A stretch of DNA of 64,000 nucleotides from JAWVFM01 sp963823245 (GTDB taxonomy: Bacteria > Actinomycetota > Thermoleophilia > Solirubrobacterales > 70-9). This document shows positions 33,414-44,928 of this stretch, one piece after another. The notes below the pieces were generated by a model that did not search any database, was not told where the DNA came from, and saw nothing but the letters and a program-made list of their open reading frames with translations. The stretch is from the NCBI GenBank assembly GCA_963823245.1, contig CAWGKQ010000006.1, positions 135,828 to 199,827 of the forward strand, written 5' to 3'. The stretch's first letter is position 1; every line of letters starts with the position of its first letter. The position numbers and the translations under genes were made by a program.

Positions 33414-36400
33414 GCGCGAAGACATCCACACGATCCTCCTGATCGGGTCCGGCCCGATCGTCATCGGGCAGGCGGCGGAATTCGACTACTCCGGCGTGCA
33501 GGCCTGCAAGGTCCTGCGGGAGGAGGGATACGAGGTCGTGCTCGTCAACTCGAACCCGGCGACGATCATGACCGACCCGGAGTTCGCCGACCGCACCTAC
33601 GTCGAGCCGCTGACGCCCGGCTCGGTCGCGGCGATCGTCGCCCGTGAGCGCCCCGATGCGCTGCTGCCGACGCTCGGCGGGCAGACGGCACTGAACCTCG
33701 CGAAGGCCCTCCATGACGACGGCACGCTGGAGCGCTTCGGCGTCGAGCTCATCGGCGCCGACTACGAGGCGATCCACCGAGCCGAGGACCGCGAGGCCTT
33801 CCGCGAGACGATGGAGGGCGCCGGCCTTCGCGTCCCTTGGTCCACGATCGTGACCTCGATCGCAGAGGTCGAGGCCGGTCTCGTGGAGGGCAGCATCGGC
33901 CTGCCGGCCATCGTGCGCCCGGCCTTCACCCTCGGCGGCCAGGGAGGAGGCGTCGGCTACACCGACACGGAGCTCCTCGGAGTCGTCTCAGAGGGGCTCG
34001 CGGCGAGCCCGATCAACCAGGTGCTGGTCGAGGAGTCGGTGCTCGGTTGGGGGGAGTTCGAGCTCGAGGTGATGCGCGATCGCAACGACAACGTCGTCGT
34101 GATCTGCTCGATCGAGAACGTCGACCCGATGGGCGTGCACACCGGCGACTCGGTGACCGTCGCGCCGGCGCAGACGCTCACCGACCGCCTCTATCAGGAG
34201 CTCCGCGACCAGGCTATCCGCGTGATCCGCGCTGTGGGCGTCGAGACCGGGGGCTCGAATATCCAGTTCGCGGTCAACCCCGAGAGCGGCGAGATCGTCG
34301 TCATCGAGATGAACCCGCGCGTCTCGCGCTCCTCGGCGCTCGCCTCGAAGGCAACCGGCTTCCCAATCGCCAAGATCGCCGCTCGCCTGGCGGTCGGCTA
34401 CGCGCTCGAGGAGATCCCGAACGACATCACCCGGGCTACCCCGGCCGCCTTCGAGCCCACGATCGACTACGTGGTCACCAAGGTGCCTCGGTTCGCGTTC
34501 GAGAAGTTCCCGGGCGCGGAGGGATCGCTCACGACGCACATGAAGTCCGTCGGCGAGGTGATGGCGATCGGCCGTACCTTCCGCGAGTCCTTCGCGAAGG
34601 CAATGCGCTCGCGCGAGCTCGACTCTCCGGCCGTCTCGCCGGCCGACGACGAGGAGCTTCTGCACAGCCTCGAGACGCCGTCGCCCGACCGCTTCGACCT
34701 CGTCGCGGAGGCGTTCAAGCGCGGGGCGTCGGTCGAGGAGATCAACGGGCGCACGTCGATCGATCCATGGTTCCTGCGCGAGCTGCGCGCCCTCGCCACC
34801 GACGGCGACGGCACCGCCGGCCTGGCGCGCGGCTACAAGTCCGTCGACACCTGTGCAGCGGAGTTCGAGGCCCGAACGCCGTACTACTACTCGGCCCACG
34901 AGCGGGCGGCCGCCTCGGAGGTCCGCCGTGGAGATCGCCCCTCGGTGGTCATCCTCGGCGCCGGGCCGAACCGCATCGGCCAGGGGATCGAATTCGACTA
35001 CTGCTGCGTCCACGCCGCGATGACGGTTCGCGAGTCGGGCCGCGACGCGGTGATGGTGAACTGCAACCCGGAGACGGTCTCCACCGACTACGACACCTCC
35101 GACCGCCTCTACTTCGAGCCGCTCACCGCCGAGGACGTGCTCGCCGTCGTCGACGTCGAGCGCCCTGAGGGGGTGATCGTCCAGTTCGGCGGACAGACGC
35201 CGCTCAGGCTCGCCGCCGCCCTCACGGAGGCCGGGGTGCCGCTTCTCGGCACGCCCGTCGACGCTATCGACCTCGCCGAGGACCGCGGCCGCTTCGGGGC
35301 GCTCCTGCGCCGCCTCGACATTGCCCATCCGCCATACGGCACCGCGCTGTCGGCCGACGAGGCCGTCGCGATCGCCGAGGACGTGGGCTTCCCGCTGCTC
35401 GTCCGGCCCTCGTACGTCCTCGGCGGCCGGGCGATGGAGATCTGCTATTCGCCCGAGGGGCTCGCCGCGTACCTCGAAGCAAACGTGAAGGCCGACCAGG
35501 AGCACCCGCTGCTGCTGGACCGGTTCCTGGAGGACGCGATCGAGGTCGACGTCGACGCCCTGGCCGACGGCGAGGACGTGAAGGTCGCGGGGATCATGCA
35601 GCACGTCGAGGAGGCCGGAGTCCACTCAGGCGACTCCGCCTGCGTGCTCCCACCGATGAGCCTGGGCGAGGAGATGCTCGAGGAGATCCGCGAGGTGACC
35701 CGGCGCATCGCTCTGGAGCTGGGGGTAATCGGCCTCATCAACGTGCAGTACGCGGTCGCCGGAGGAAAGCTCTACGTCATCGAGGCCAACCCCCGGGCCT
35801 CGCGCACGGTCCCCTTCGTCTCGAAGGCGATCGGCGCGCCGCTCGCGAAGATCGCGTGCCGGCTGATGCTGGGCGAGTCGCTCGACGACCAACGGATCCC
35901 CGATGCGCCGGCGGGCCACGTCAGCGTCAAGGAGGCGGTGCTCCCGTTCGCCCGCTTCGCCGGCGCGGACGCCGTTCTCGGCCCGGAGATGAAGTCGACG
36001 GGCGAGGTGATGGGGATCGCGGCCGACTTTCCCACCGCGTTCGGCAAGGCACAGTCGGCCGCGGGCGTCTCCCTGCCGGGGAGCGGGACGGTCTTCATCA
36101 CCGTCACCGACACCGACAAGCCGGCCGCGACCCAGCTCGCTGCCCGCTTCCACGACATGGGCCTCCAGATCATCGCCACCCATGGCACCGCCCAGGCGAT
36201 ATCTCGCATGGGCGTGCCCGTGAAGGCGATCAACAAGATCGCCGAGGGCTCGCCCCACGTCGTCGACTACATCCGGGGCGGCGAGGTCGACATGGTCATC
36301 AACACGCCGACCGGCAGCGGCGCCCGCGCGGACGGCTACGAGATTCGCACCGCGGCCGTCCGTCACGGGATCCCCTGCATCACGACGATGACCGGGGCTT

Positions 36401-36510
36401 CGGCCGCGGTGCGCGCGATCTCGGCCCAGCGGGGCAACGGACACGAGCCCCTGTGCCTGCAGGAGCTCCACCGGGAAGTACCCGCCCCGTCCTCCACGGC
36501 GGTCCGGTGA
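33406..36510 (+). CDS. carB: Carbamoyl-phosphate synthase large subunit
   Basis: CarB makes carbamoyl phosphate from bicarbonate, ammonia and two ATP. The 1034-residue chain has two ATP-grasp halves. The first opens ILLIGSGPIVIGQAAEFDYS and the second VILGAGPNRIGQGIEFDYC near residue 520. The MGS-type allosteric domain fills the last 110 residues (FHDMGLQIIATHGTAQAI, VDMVINTPTG). Pyrimidine and ornithine control through that domain is typical of the family. It starts with GTG at 33406 inside the preceding gene and overlaps the pyrK start as GTGA. It is slightly shorter than E. coli CarB (1073). Confidence 0.97.
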   Translation: MPRREDIHTILLIGSGPIVIGQAAEFDYSGVQACKVLREEGYEVVLVNSNPATIMTDPEFADRTYVEPLTPGSVAAIVARERPDALLPTLGGQTALNLAKALHDDGTLERFGVELIGADYEAIHRAEDREAFRETMEGAGLRVPWSTIVTSIAEVEAGLVEGSIGLPAIVRPAFTLGGQGGGVGYTDTELLGVVSEGLAASPINQVLVEESVLGWGEFELEVMRDRNDNVVVICSIENVDPMGVHTGDSVTVAPAQTLTDRLYQELRDQAIRVIRAVGVETGGSNIQFAVNPESGEIVVIEMNPRVSRSSALASKATGFPIAKIAARLAVGYALEEIPNDITRATPAAFEPTIDYVVTKVPRFAFEKFPGAEGSLTTHMKSVGEVMAIGRTFRESFAKAMRSRELDSPAVSPADDEELLHSLETPSPDRFDLVAEAFKRGASVEEINGRTSIDPWFLRELRALATDGDGTAGLARGYKSVDTCAAEFEARTPYYYSAHERAAASEVRRGDRPSVVILGAGPNRIGQGIEFDYCCVHAAMTVRESGRDAVMVNCNPETVSTDYDTSDRLYFEPLTAEDVLAVVDVERPEGVIVQFGGQTPLRLAAALTEAGVPLLGTPVDAIDLAEDRGRFGALLRRLDIAHPPYGTALSADEAVAIAEDVGFPLLVRPSYVLGGRAMEICYSPEGLAAYLEANVKADQEHPLLLDRFLEDAIEVDVDALADGEDVKVAGIMQHVEEAGVHSGDSACVLPPMSLGEEMLEEIREVTRRIALELGVIGLINVQYAVAGGKLYVIEANPRASRTVPFVSKAIGAPLAKIACRLMLGESLDDQRIPDAPAGHVSVKEAVLPFARFAGADAVLGPEMKSTGEVMGIAADFPTAFGKAQSAAGVSLPGSGTVFITVTDTDKPAATQLAARFHDMGLQIIATHGTAQAISRMGVPVKAINKIAEGSPHVVDYIRGGEVDMVINTPTGSGARADGYEIRTAAVRHGIPCITTMTGASAAVRAISAQRGNGHEPLCLQELHREVPAPSSTAVR

Positions 36511-37355
36511 TCCAGCGGGTCCCGGCGCCACCAGGAAGGCGGCTCTGCGCGGTCGCCGGCCGCCACGACACCGGCGGGTACGTCGTTTTCTCCGCTCTCG
36601 ACTCCGAGGGCCCAGAGCCGTCCCCGGGCCAGTTCTACATGCTGGCCGCCGAGCGAGGGTGGGGTGGGGGCGGAGGCCGCCCCTATCTCTCGCGCGCCTT
36701 CTCGGTCGCGGCGGCGGAGCAGGGTGACGGAGGGGTCCGCCTTGATTTCCTCGCGGAGGCGGTGGGTCCCGGGACGGACAGGCTGACCCGGCTCGAGCCC
36801 GGGGAGGGCCTGTGGTTGGTGGGCCCGCTCGGCCAGCCGTTCTCCGCCCCGGATGAGCTCTCCCCCGGTGCTCCCGGGGCGATCCTCGTAGGGGGCGGGA
36901 TCGGGATCGCGCCGCTCGCCATCCTTCGCCGCCGCCTTGCTCGCGCCGGCGTCCCGACGCGAACCCTCCTCGGCTTTCGCGACGAGCCGCATGCCGGGGG
37001 GTTGGAGCTCTTCGACTGCTCCGAGATCCGCCTCGCGAGCGAAGACGGGCACGCCGGGCACAGGGGCTACGTGACCGACCTGCTCGCCGTCCTGCTCGAG
37101 GGAGACGACGCTCAGGGCGCCGTCGTCTACGCCTGCGGGCCGCCCGCGATGCTCGAGGCGGTGCGCGAGATGTGCCTCGCGCGTCACGTTGCCGCGGAGC
37201 TGGCGATGGAGGCCCCGATGGCGTGCGGGTTCGGCGCGTGCTTCGGCTGCGCGGTTCCCCTCGCGGCCGGCGGGTTCATGCGCCTCTGCGTCGACGGCCC
37301 GGTGGTGCGGGCCGATGACGTTGCGACGGCCCTCGTCGCGGGGTCCGGGCATTGA
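36507..37355 (+). CDS. pyrK: Dihydroorotate dehydrogenase electron transfer subunit PyrK
   Basis: PyrK carries FAD and a 2Fe-2S cluster and passes electrons from PyrD-B to NAD. The 282-residue protein has an FAD-binding RPYLSRAFSVAAAE, an NAD-binding ILVGGGIGIAPLAIL, VVYACGPPAML, and a C-terminal cluster site ACGFGACFGCAVPLAAGGF with a final MRLCVDGPV cysteine. Those four cysteines match the PyrK pattern. The presence of pyrK points to a class 1B, NAD-linked PyrD. The GTG overlaps carB; the TGA overlaps the TTG of pyrD. Confidence 0.92.
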   Translation: MIQRVPAPPGRRLCAVAGRHDTGGYVVFSALDSEGPEPSPGQFYMLAAERGWGGGGGRPYLSRAFSVAAAEQGDGGVRLDFLAEAVGPGTDRLTRLEPGEGLWLVGPLGQPFSAPDELSPGAPGAILVGGGIGIAPLAILRRRLARAGVPTRTLLGFRDEPHAGGLELFDCSEIRLASEDGHAGHRGYVTDLLAVLLEGDDAQGAVVYACGPPAMLEAVREMCLARHVAAELAMEAPMACGFGACFGCAVPLAAGGFMRLCVDGPVVRADDVATALVAGSGH

Positions 37356-38288
37356 CCGGGCTCGAGATCGCGGGCCTGCGCCTCGAGCACCCGATCATCA
37401 ACGGGAGCGGGACCTTCGACGCGATCGCGGCGCGCCGGGCCTTTGGCGACGGGCTCTACGAGCGCTTCCCCTTCTCGGCATTCGTCTCGAAGACCATCAC
37501 CCCCGAGCCGCGCGCCGGCAACCCGCCGCCGCGCCTCTACGAGACTCCCACCGGCCTCGTCAACTCGATCGGGCTGCCGAACAAGGGGCTCGACGGCTTT
37601 CTCGCGCACGATTTGCCACGGCTCGCGGAATTGCCGGCCCCGCTCGTCGTATCGGTGATGGCGACCACGCACGATGGCTTCGCGCGGCTCGTCACGGGGG
37701 TCGGCGAGCGGCCCGAGGTCGCCGCAATCGAACTCAACGTGTCGTGTCCGAACGTCGAGTCGGGGCTGATCGTCGGCGAGCGCCCGGATGAGACCTTCGC
37801 CCTGCTCGAGGCGGTTCGGCCACTCACCGACGCGCCGCTGATCGTGAAGCTCACGCCCAACGTGGCGGCGCCGGCGGAGATCGCCCGCGCGGCGGAGGCC
37901 GCGCGGGCATCGGCGGTCTCGCTGGTCAACACGCTGAAGGCGCATGCGGTGGAACCGCATACGCGGCCGGCCGTGGCTCGGAGGCGGAAGCGGCGGTCTA
38001 TCGGGAGCAGCGATCCGGGCGATCGCGCTCGAGCAGGTGCGGCAGGTCGCCGCCGCGGTTGCGATACCGGTGATCGGGATGGGCGGCGTCGAGGAGGGGC
38101 GACACGCGCTCGATCTCCTCGACGTTGGCGCGACCGCGGTCGCCGTCGGCACCGCGAGCTTCCTGGATCCGCTCGCTGGCGAACGGATCCGGCGCGAGCT
38201 CGAGGCGGAGCTCGAGCGCCGCCGGGAGCGACCTCCGAACCCAGGCGACCGACCGAGATCGGACCCGGTCGTCTCGACCTCAACTTAA
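37352..38288 (+). CDS. pyrD: Dihydroorotate dehydrogenase catalytic subunit (class 1B), one frameshift
   Basis: PyrD oxidises dihydroorotate to orotate with FMN. The first part, from a TTG overlapping pyrK, reads LEHPIINGSGTFDAI, FVSKTITPEPRAGNPPPRL, SIGLPNKGLDGF and IELNVSCPNVESG; the Cys of NVSCPN is the class 1 catalytic base. Near 37973 the frame shifts by one into GRPWLGGGSGGLSGAAIRAI and continues with VIGMGGVEEGRHALDLL and AVAVGTASFLDP, the FMN phosphate site. About 311 residues result, normal for class 1B. One extra or missing base in a CG-rich run would explain the break. The start codon is weak but coupled. Confidence 0.88.
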
Positions 38289-38326
38289 GGTCGAAGCGAA
38301 TTTCCCCGAAATTTGCGCCAACCCCC

Positions 38327-38354
38327 TTGCGCCCAGCAGGCGCGCGCATATAAT
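38327..38354 (+). promoter_or_regulatory. Strong vegetative-type promoter before mihF
   Basis: TTGCGC (38327-38332) and TATAAT (38349-38354) are separated by 16 bases. The -10 is a perfect consensus, notable in 68 percent GC DNA. It ends 12 bases before the mihF ATG, so transcripts would have a very short leader or none. It lies after the pyrD stop and gives mihF, gmk, rpoZ and coaBC expression independent of PyrR control. Confidence 0.7.
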
Positions 38355-38366
38355 CGCCGCCGCCGG

Positions 38367-38702
38367 ATGGTCCCCGCCGTCGACACCGCTCCGTCCGCCG
38401 TCCCAGAGAGGACCACCGAACAGCGGATGAGGGCGCTCCGGCGAGCGAACGAGATTCGATCGGCCCGCGCGCAGCTCAAGCGGGACCTCAAGGCCGGCAA
38501 GGTCAAGATCGAGCAATTGCTCCGCGACCCGCCCGAGTACGTGCTGTCGGCGAAGGCGTTCGACATGATCGTCGCGGTCCCGAAGTACGGCCGCGTGAAG
38601 GCGAACAAGATCCTGACCCAGTGCCGTATCTCCCCGTCGAAGACGATCGGGGGCCTCTCCGAGCGCCAGCGCGGCGAGCTGGTCGCGTTCCTCCGCCGCT
38701 AG
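38367..38702 (+). CDS. mihF: Integration host factor, actinobacterial type (mIHF)
   Basis: mIHF is a small DNA-bending nucleoid protein specific to actinobacteria, needed for phage integration and chromosome organisation. The 111-residue protein has a charged helix MRALRRANEIRSARAQLKRD, then DLKAGKVKIEQLL, and a helix-two-turn-helix ending in PKYGRVKANKILTQCRISPS and IGGLSERQRGELVAFLRR. The ATG at 38367 follows a strong promoter by 12 bases. Position between the pyr genes and gmk is conserved in the phylum. The longer in-frame reading from 38313 lacks family similarity. Confidence 0.92.
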   Translation: MVPAVDTAPSAVPERTTEQRMRALRRANEIRSARAQLKRDLKAGKVKIEQLLRDPPEYVLSAKAFDMIVAVPKYGRVKANKILTQCRISPSKTIGGLSERQRGELVAFLRR

Positions 38703-38766
38703 CCCCGCGCGGGGGAGAGATCGAGCCGCCGTCCGCTTTAGGCGGTAGGAGTAGTGGAGTAGTCGG

Positions 38767-39340
38767 ATGGCGAAGGTCTTCGTGATCACCGGGCCCTCGG
38801 GCGTCGGCAAGGGGACGCTGATCAAGCGGCTCCTGTCGTCGGTCGACGGCCTCGAGCTCTCCGTCTCGGCGACGACTCGGCAACCGCGCGACGGCGAGGC
38901 CGAGGGCGTCGACTACCACTTCCTCTCGACGGAGGAGTTCGAGGAGCGGGTCCGGGCGCGGCGACTTCCTCGAGCACGCCGCCTACAGCGGCAACCGCTA
39001 CGGAACGCTCCGACGCGAGGTCGAAAGGCGGCTGGCCGAGGGGCGTTCGGTCGTGCTCGAGATCGAGGTCCAGGGCGCCCGGCAGGTCCGCGTCGCGATG
39101 CCGGAGTCGGTGCAGGTCTTCATCGCCCCGCCCGACGCCGACTCCCTGCGCACGCGGCTCGAGCGACGCGGCACGGACTCGCCGAAGGAGATCGCCGAGC
39201 GCCTCGAGGTGGCGAAGAGCGAGCTCGCGGCGCGCGGTGAGTTCCCGCACGTCGTGGTGAACGATGACATCGACCGTGCGGCGACGGGGCTGGAGTGGAT
39301 AGTCCGCGACGAGCTGTCCCCATCATCACCTTCCACATGA
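38767..39340 (+). CDS. gmk: Guanylate kinase (one frameshift)
   Basis: Guanylate kinase turns GMP into GDP. The protein opens with the P-loop VFVITGPSGVGKGTLIKRL and SATTRQPRDGEAEGVDYHFL. Near 38958 the frame shifts by one: the expected GDFLEHAAYSGNRYGTLRRE is read in another frame, then the chain resumes with VVLEIEVQGARQVRVAMPES, VFIAPPDADSLRTRLERRG, and VVVNDDIDRAATGLEWIV. With repair it is about 190 residues, the usual size. The stop overlaps the rpoZ ATG. The position 64 bases after mihF is typical for actinobacteria. Confidence 0.9.
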
Positions 39341-39567
39341 TCAAGCCACGTGTGGACAAGCTCCTCGAGCGGACCGACTCGCACTACGCTGCCGTTCTCG
39401 TCGCGGCGAAGCGGGCGCGCCAGCTCAACAGCTATTACCGCGCTCTCGGCGAGGGCAGCTACGAGGAGTACACGCCCCCGATGGTCGAGACCCAGTCGGG
39501 CAACTACCTGACGATCGCGCTCGAAGAACTCGCCACGGGCAAGCTCAACTACCACTACCGCGCCTAG
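39337..39567 (+). CDS. rpoZ: DNA-directed RNA polymerase omega subunit
   Basis: Omega is the small subunit that aids assembly of beta prime; in some bacteria it mediates (p)ppGpp binding. The 76-residue protein starts MIKPRVDKLLERTDSHYAAV and has the family signature VAAKRARQLNSYYRAL, then an acidic EYTPPMVETQSGNYLTIALEEL. The ATG overlaps the gmk stop (ATGA), so production is coupled. An in-frame ATG at 39295 would add a non-family leader and is rejected. Confidence 0.93.
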   Translation: MIKPRVDKLLERTDSHYAAVLVAAKRARQLNSYYRALGEGSYEEYTPPMVETQSGNYLTIALEELATGKLNYHYRA

Positions 39568-39591
39568 GGCGGCGGCAGCCAGGGGGCGGCA

Positions 39592-40923
39592 GTGGCGCGG
39601 ATCCTGCTCGGCCTCAGCGGCGGCATCGCCGCGTACAGGGCGATCGAGCTCGCCCGCCTCGCCACGCGCGCCGGTCACGCCGTGAGGGTGGTGATGACCC
39701 CGGCGGCCGAGCGATTCGTTGGCCGCGCGTCATTCGAGGGGATCGTCGGCGCGCCCGTCCTCGTCGACGAGTTCTCCCGCGACCCGATGCGCGGTGCCTT
39801 TCCGGGCGAGCCCGCGCCCGATCACGATCCGATCGGCCACCTCGAGCTTGCCGCCAACGCCGACGTGTTCCTGGTCGCTCCCGCCTCGGCGAACACGGTC
39901 GCGAAGCTGGCTGCCGGGATCTGCGACTCGCTCCTCGCGACGACCTTCCTCGCCTGCCAGGCGCCTCGCGCCGTAGCGCCCGCGATGAACGACCGCATGT
40001 ACCGCGACCCCGCGACCCAGGCGAACCTCGAGACGCTCCGGTCGCGCGGGATCACGGTCATCGCTCCCGACGACGGCCCGCTCGCGTCGAGGGGCGAGCA
40101 TGGCGTCGGCCGCCTTCCCGCCCCCGAGAGGCTTCTCGCGACCGTCGAGTCGATGCTGCCCCGAGCGCGCGGGCCGTGGGACGGCCTACGGGTCCTCGTC
40201 ACGGCGGGCGGGACGCGGGAGACGATCGACCCGGTGCGCTTCATCGGCAACCGCTCGAGCGGGCGGATGGGCCTCGCCCTCGCCGACCGCGCCGCGGCGC
40301 GAGGCGCCTCGGTAACGCTCGTCGCCGCGAATGTCGGCCTTCCCGCTCCGGCGGGCGTGCGGAGGATCGACGTCGAGAGCACGGCGGAGATGGCGGCCGC
40401 GGTGGGCGCCGAGCTTCCGAGCGCGGACGTCCTGCTGATGGCGGCTGCGGTTGCCGACTTCCGCCCGGCGCAGGCAGCGTCCGGAAAGCTCGAGCGCAGC
40501 GAGGGCGACGGCGTCGACCTGCGCCTGGTGGGCACCGAGGACATCGTCGCGGCGGCGGCGAGCAATCGCGGCGACGGACAGACCATCGTCGGCTTCGCCG
40601 CCGAGCATGGGGCGGAGGCGATCGAGCGAGCGGCCTCGAAGCTCGAGCGCAAGGGCCTGGACGCCATCGTCTTCAACGACGTGTCCCGGGCCGACATCGG
40701 CTTCGACTCCGGGCGGAACGAGGTCACGATCGTCGAGCGCGCCGAGCGCCACGAGATCCCTCTCGCCTCCAAGGAGGACGTCGCCGATGCGATCCTCGAT
40801 CGCGTCGAGGCGATTCGCGCCCCTGCTTACACTGCCGCTACATCCTGGGGATCGCGCCGATCGCGACCATGTCCCACGACGACGTGGTCGCCTGGCTCGG
40901 CCCCACCCTTACGCGCTACCTGA
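39592..40923 (+). CDS. coaBC: Bifunctional phosphopantothenoylcysteine decarboxylase/synthetase with a foreign C-terminal tail
   Basis: CoaBC makes 4'-phosphopantetheine for coenzyme A. The CoaC half has ILLGLSGGIAAYRAIELARL, ANADVFLVAPASANTVAKLA and PAMNDRMYRDPATQANL. The CoaB half has VLVTAGGTRETIDPVRFIGN, MAAAVADFRP, VGFAAEHGAEAI and IVFNDVSRADIGFDSG. Family sequence ends near DRVEAIRA at about 40,821. The next 34 codons are read from unrelated DNA (a TetR gene in another frame) and reach a chance stop. So the 443-residue reading is truncated or extended at a junction. The true stop is not in the window. Confidence 0.88.
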   Translation: MARILLGLSGGIAAYRAIELARLATRAGHAVRVVMTPAAERFVGRASFEGIVGAPVLVDEFSRDPMRGAFPGEPAPDHDPIGHLELAANADVFLVAPASANTVAKLAAGICDSLLATTFLACQAPRAVAPAMNDRMYRDPATQANLETLRSRGITVIAPDDGPLASRGEHGVGRLPAPERLLATVESMLPRARGPWDGLRVLVTAGGTRETIDPVRFIGNRSSGRMGLALADRAAARGASVTLVAANVGLPAPAGVRRIDVESTAEMAAAVGAELPSADVLLMAAAVADFRPAQAASGKLERSEGDGVDLRLVGTEDIVAAAASNRGDGQTIVGFAAEHGAEAIERAASKLERKGLDAIVFNDVSRADIGFDSGRNEVTIVERAERHEIPLASKEDVADAILDRVEAIRAPAYTAATSWGSRRSRPCPTTTWSPGSAPPLRAT

Positions 40924-40940
40924 CCGCGCCGACGCCCTAG
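40836..40940 (+). pseudogene. TetR-family regulator, C-terminal fragment only
   Basis: In a frame different from coaBC, the sequence reads RYILGIAPIATMSHDDVV, then AWLGPTLTRYLTAPTP and a TAG at 40938-40940. This resembles the C-terminus of TetR-type repressors, which often end in xxVVxxxxPTLxRYLT. No N-terminal HTH precedes it; the DNA upstream belongs to coaBC of the other genome type. It ends tail to tail with the sugar-isomerase gene, overlapping stop codons, as a normal gene pair would. It marks the right side of the genome junction. Confidence 0.6.
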
Positions 40941-41722
40941 CTCAACCAGGCGAGCGCGGCGGGGAGGGCTTCCTCCAGCGGTGGGAGGTGCGGGTGCCAC
41001 TTGAGCTCCCACTCGAGGGAGACCGGGTAGTCGGTGCCGTCGAGGGTCTGCAGCAGATCGTGGACCGGGAAGTCGCCGGCGCCGATGGCGACCGGGCGGT
41101 AGTCCTGACGGGAGTCACTGTCCTTGACCTGCACGAACTCGAGCCACGGCTGCAGCAGGTTGAACGCCTCGGCCGGTGTCTCGCCGTGTGACCACGTGTG
41201 GGAACTGTCCCAGATCACCTTGACGTTGTGGCCGGGGGCGTCGGCGTCGAGTAGCGCGCAGAGCGCGGCGACCTGCCGGCCGGCGGAGTGCGAGTCGTGA
41301 GTTTCCAACAGGATGTGGACATCCCTGGGGGCGGACGTGACCCGATCGAGGGCCCGGATCTCGCCGGCGCTGGGGGAGTCCGCCGTACCGGCGTCCGTCG
41401 CGTCCGTCGTACCGGGATCGTCGCCGGGGAAGACGCGGACGCCGCGGGCACCGAGGTCGGCGGCGAGTTCGAGGTGGGCCTCGAGAGGCTGGTCCTCGAC
41501 CGCGCAGAGCTTGACGTAGCTGCTCACCGCGAGGATCTCCAGACCGGCGTCCTCGATCCGGGTCCGCAGCTCGCGCCGCTGCGCCGCGGTCAGCCCGGTG
41601 TGGGTGAACTCGTCCGGCGCGGCGCGCAGTTCCAGTCCGGAGATATTGTTGCCCTTGGCAAGCTCCAGAACATGGTCGATGGGCGCTCCGGGACAGCCGA
41701 GCGTGGCGAAAGCTAGATGCAT
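40937..41722 (-). CDS. Xylose-isomerase-like TIM-barrel sugar phosphate isomerase/epimerase
   Basis: The 261-residue protein is a TIM-barrel of the AP-endonuclease-2/xylose isomerase-like family: MHLAFATLGCPGAPIDHV, HILLETHDSHSAG with the metal-binding Glu, KVIWDSSHTWSHGETP, QVKDSDSRQDYRP and SLEWELKWHPHLPPLEEA. These give the usual Glu/Asp/His/Glu metal set. The substrate is unknown. It starts with ATG at 41722 and is the first intact gene on the Kribbella-like side. Confidence 0.82.
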   Translation of the reverse strand: MHLAFATLGCPGAPIDHVLELAKGNNISGLELRAAPDEFTHTGLTAAQRRELRTRIEDAGLEILAVSSYVKLCAVEDQPLEAHLELAADLGARGVRVFPGDDPGTTDATDAGTADSPSAGEIRALDRVTSAPRDVHILLETHDSHSAGRQVAALCALLDADAPGHNVKVIWDSSHTWSHGETPAEAFNLLQPWLEFVQVKDSDSRQDYRPVAIGAGDFPVHDLLQTLDGTDYPVSLEWELKWHPHLPPLEEALPAALAWLS

Positions 41723-41734
41723 ACCGCTAGCTGA

Positions 41735-43885
<2,151 letters not shown>

Positions 43886-44092
43886 GTCTCGCGTCCCTCG
43901 CGTTGCTGGAACTCCGTCGTTCGTTGGGCGTCTCGGCCAATCCTGCCCCCGCATGACCGAGCCACATTGATACCACGAAGTAGGTACGCGACGGGAGTCG
44001 GCCCCTGCACGGAGGGTGTCGACTTAACATGTTCTTTTCGTACGCCCATCACCACTTGTAACGACGCATTGGACGGTGCGTGACGGTTTGGT

Positions 44093-44819
44093 TTACCGCG
44101 CAGGAGGTCGGAACCCGTTCTGCGGCTGGTCGATCGCCCACCACGGCACCCACGGACGCTTGGTCTGCAGCTCGTCGATCCGCCCGACCATAATCACCGC
44201 GAGCACTGCGGCCGCGGTGGTGAACACGGCCGAGATGCTGGACAGTACGACGTTCGTCCGCAGGTCACCGAGCTGCGCTTCAGCCGGCCAGCACGCCGCG
44301 CTGCACGATGTTGCCCGTGACGAGGCCGACCACCCACGCGAGCCACCAGACCCAGACCAGTTGGGTGCCCGGGATCTCCTTCAGGCTCGCCGTGTGCGGA
44401 TCGGTCCGCGGGTCGCTGGCTGCCATGATGCCGTCGACGACCTGCTTGGGGTACCAGAGGTTCACGATCGGGCAGATCCAACTGCCGAGCACCCAACCAC
44501 GGGTCAACCGATGCTCGCCGCGGCAGAACATCTCCGCGTTCCACCGGACCCGCCAGAGCCAGACGATGAACACCACCGCGGCCGCCAGCAGTGCGAGCGC
44601 GGCGACGATGCCGAGCGAGCCGGAGATGAGGTCGGCCTCGGCCAGTCGGCCCGGGTCGTCGGCGTAGTTCTTCAGCGTCTGGTACGAGTACCAGTCCGAC
44701 CAGGCGGTCGCCCACGTGAGGACGGTGACGAGTCCGATCAGGATCGACGCGGCCAGGCCCATCGCACGCTCGGAACTGAACCAGCGGTCCAGCGGGGGTT
44801 GCGACGCCCGGCTCGGCAT
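44093..44819 (-). CDS. DUF4328 family membrane protein (one frameshift)
   Basis: A shorter paralog of the preceding DUF4328 protein. It has the same layout: VFIVWLWRVRWNAEMFC, HRLTRGWVLGSWICPIVNLWYP and VWVWWLAWVVGLVTGNI. Near 44283 one extra G ends the frame as LAG-stop. Reading on by one base gives LAAEAQLGDLRTNVVLSS, a last helix AVFTTAAAVLAVIMVGRID, and RPWVPWWAIDQPQNGFRPPAR with TAA at 44093. This end matches the other copy (WVPWWDQREP). Around 241 residues result. ATG 44819 (MPSRASQPPLDRWF) is the start. Confidence 0.82.
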
Positions 44820-44928
44820 GGATCAGATGTAGCACAACACGGCGTGACCAGGCGAGGACATCACGTCGCGGTCGGCTGGTGGCGCATTTCCGCCGGAAAC
44901 TGTCGGTGGGCAGCGACAGGATGGGGGT

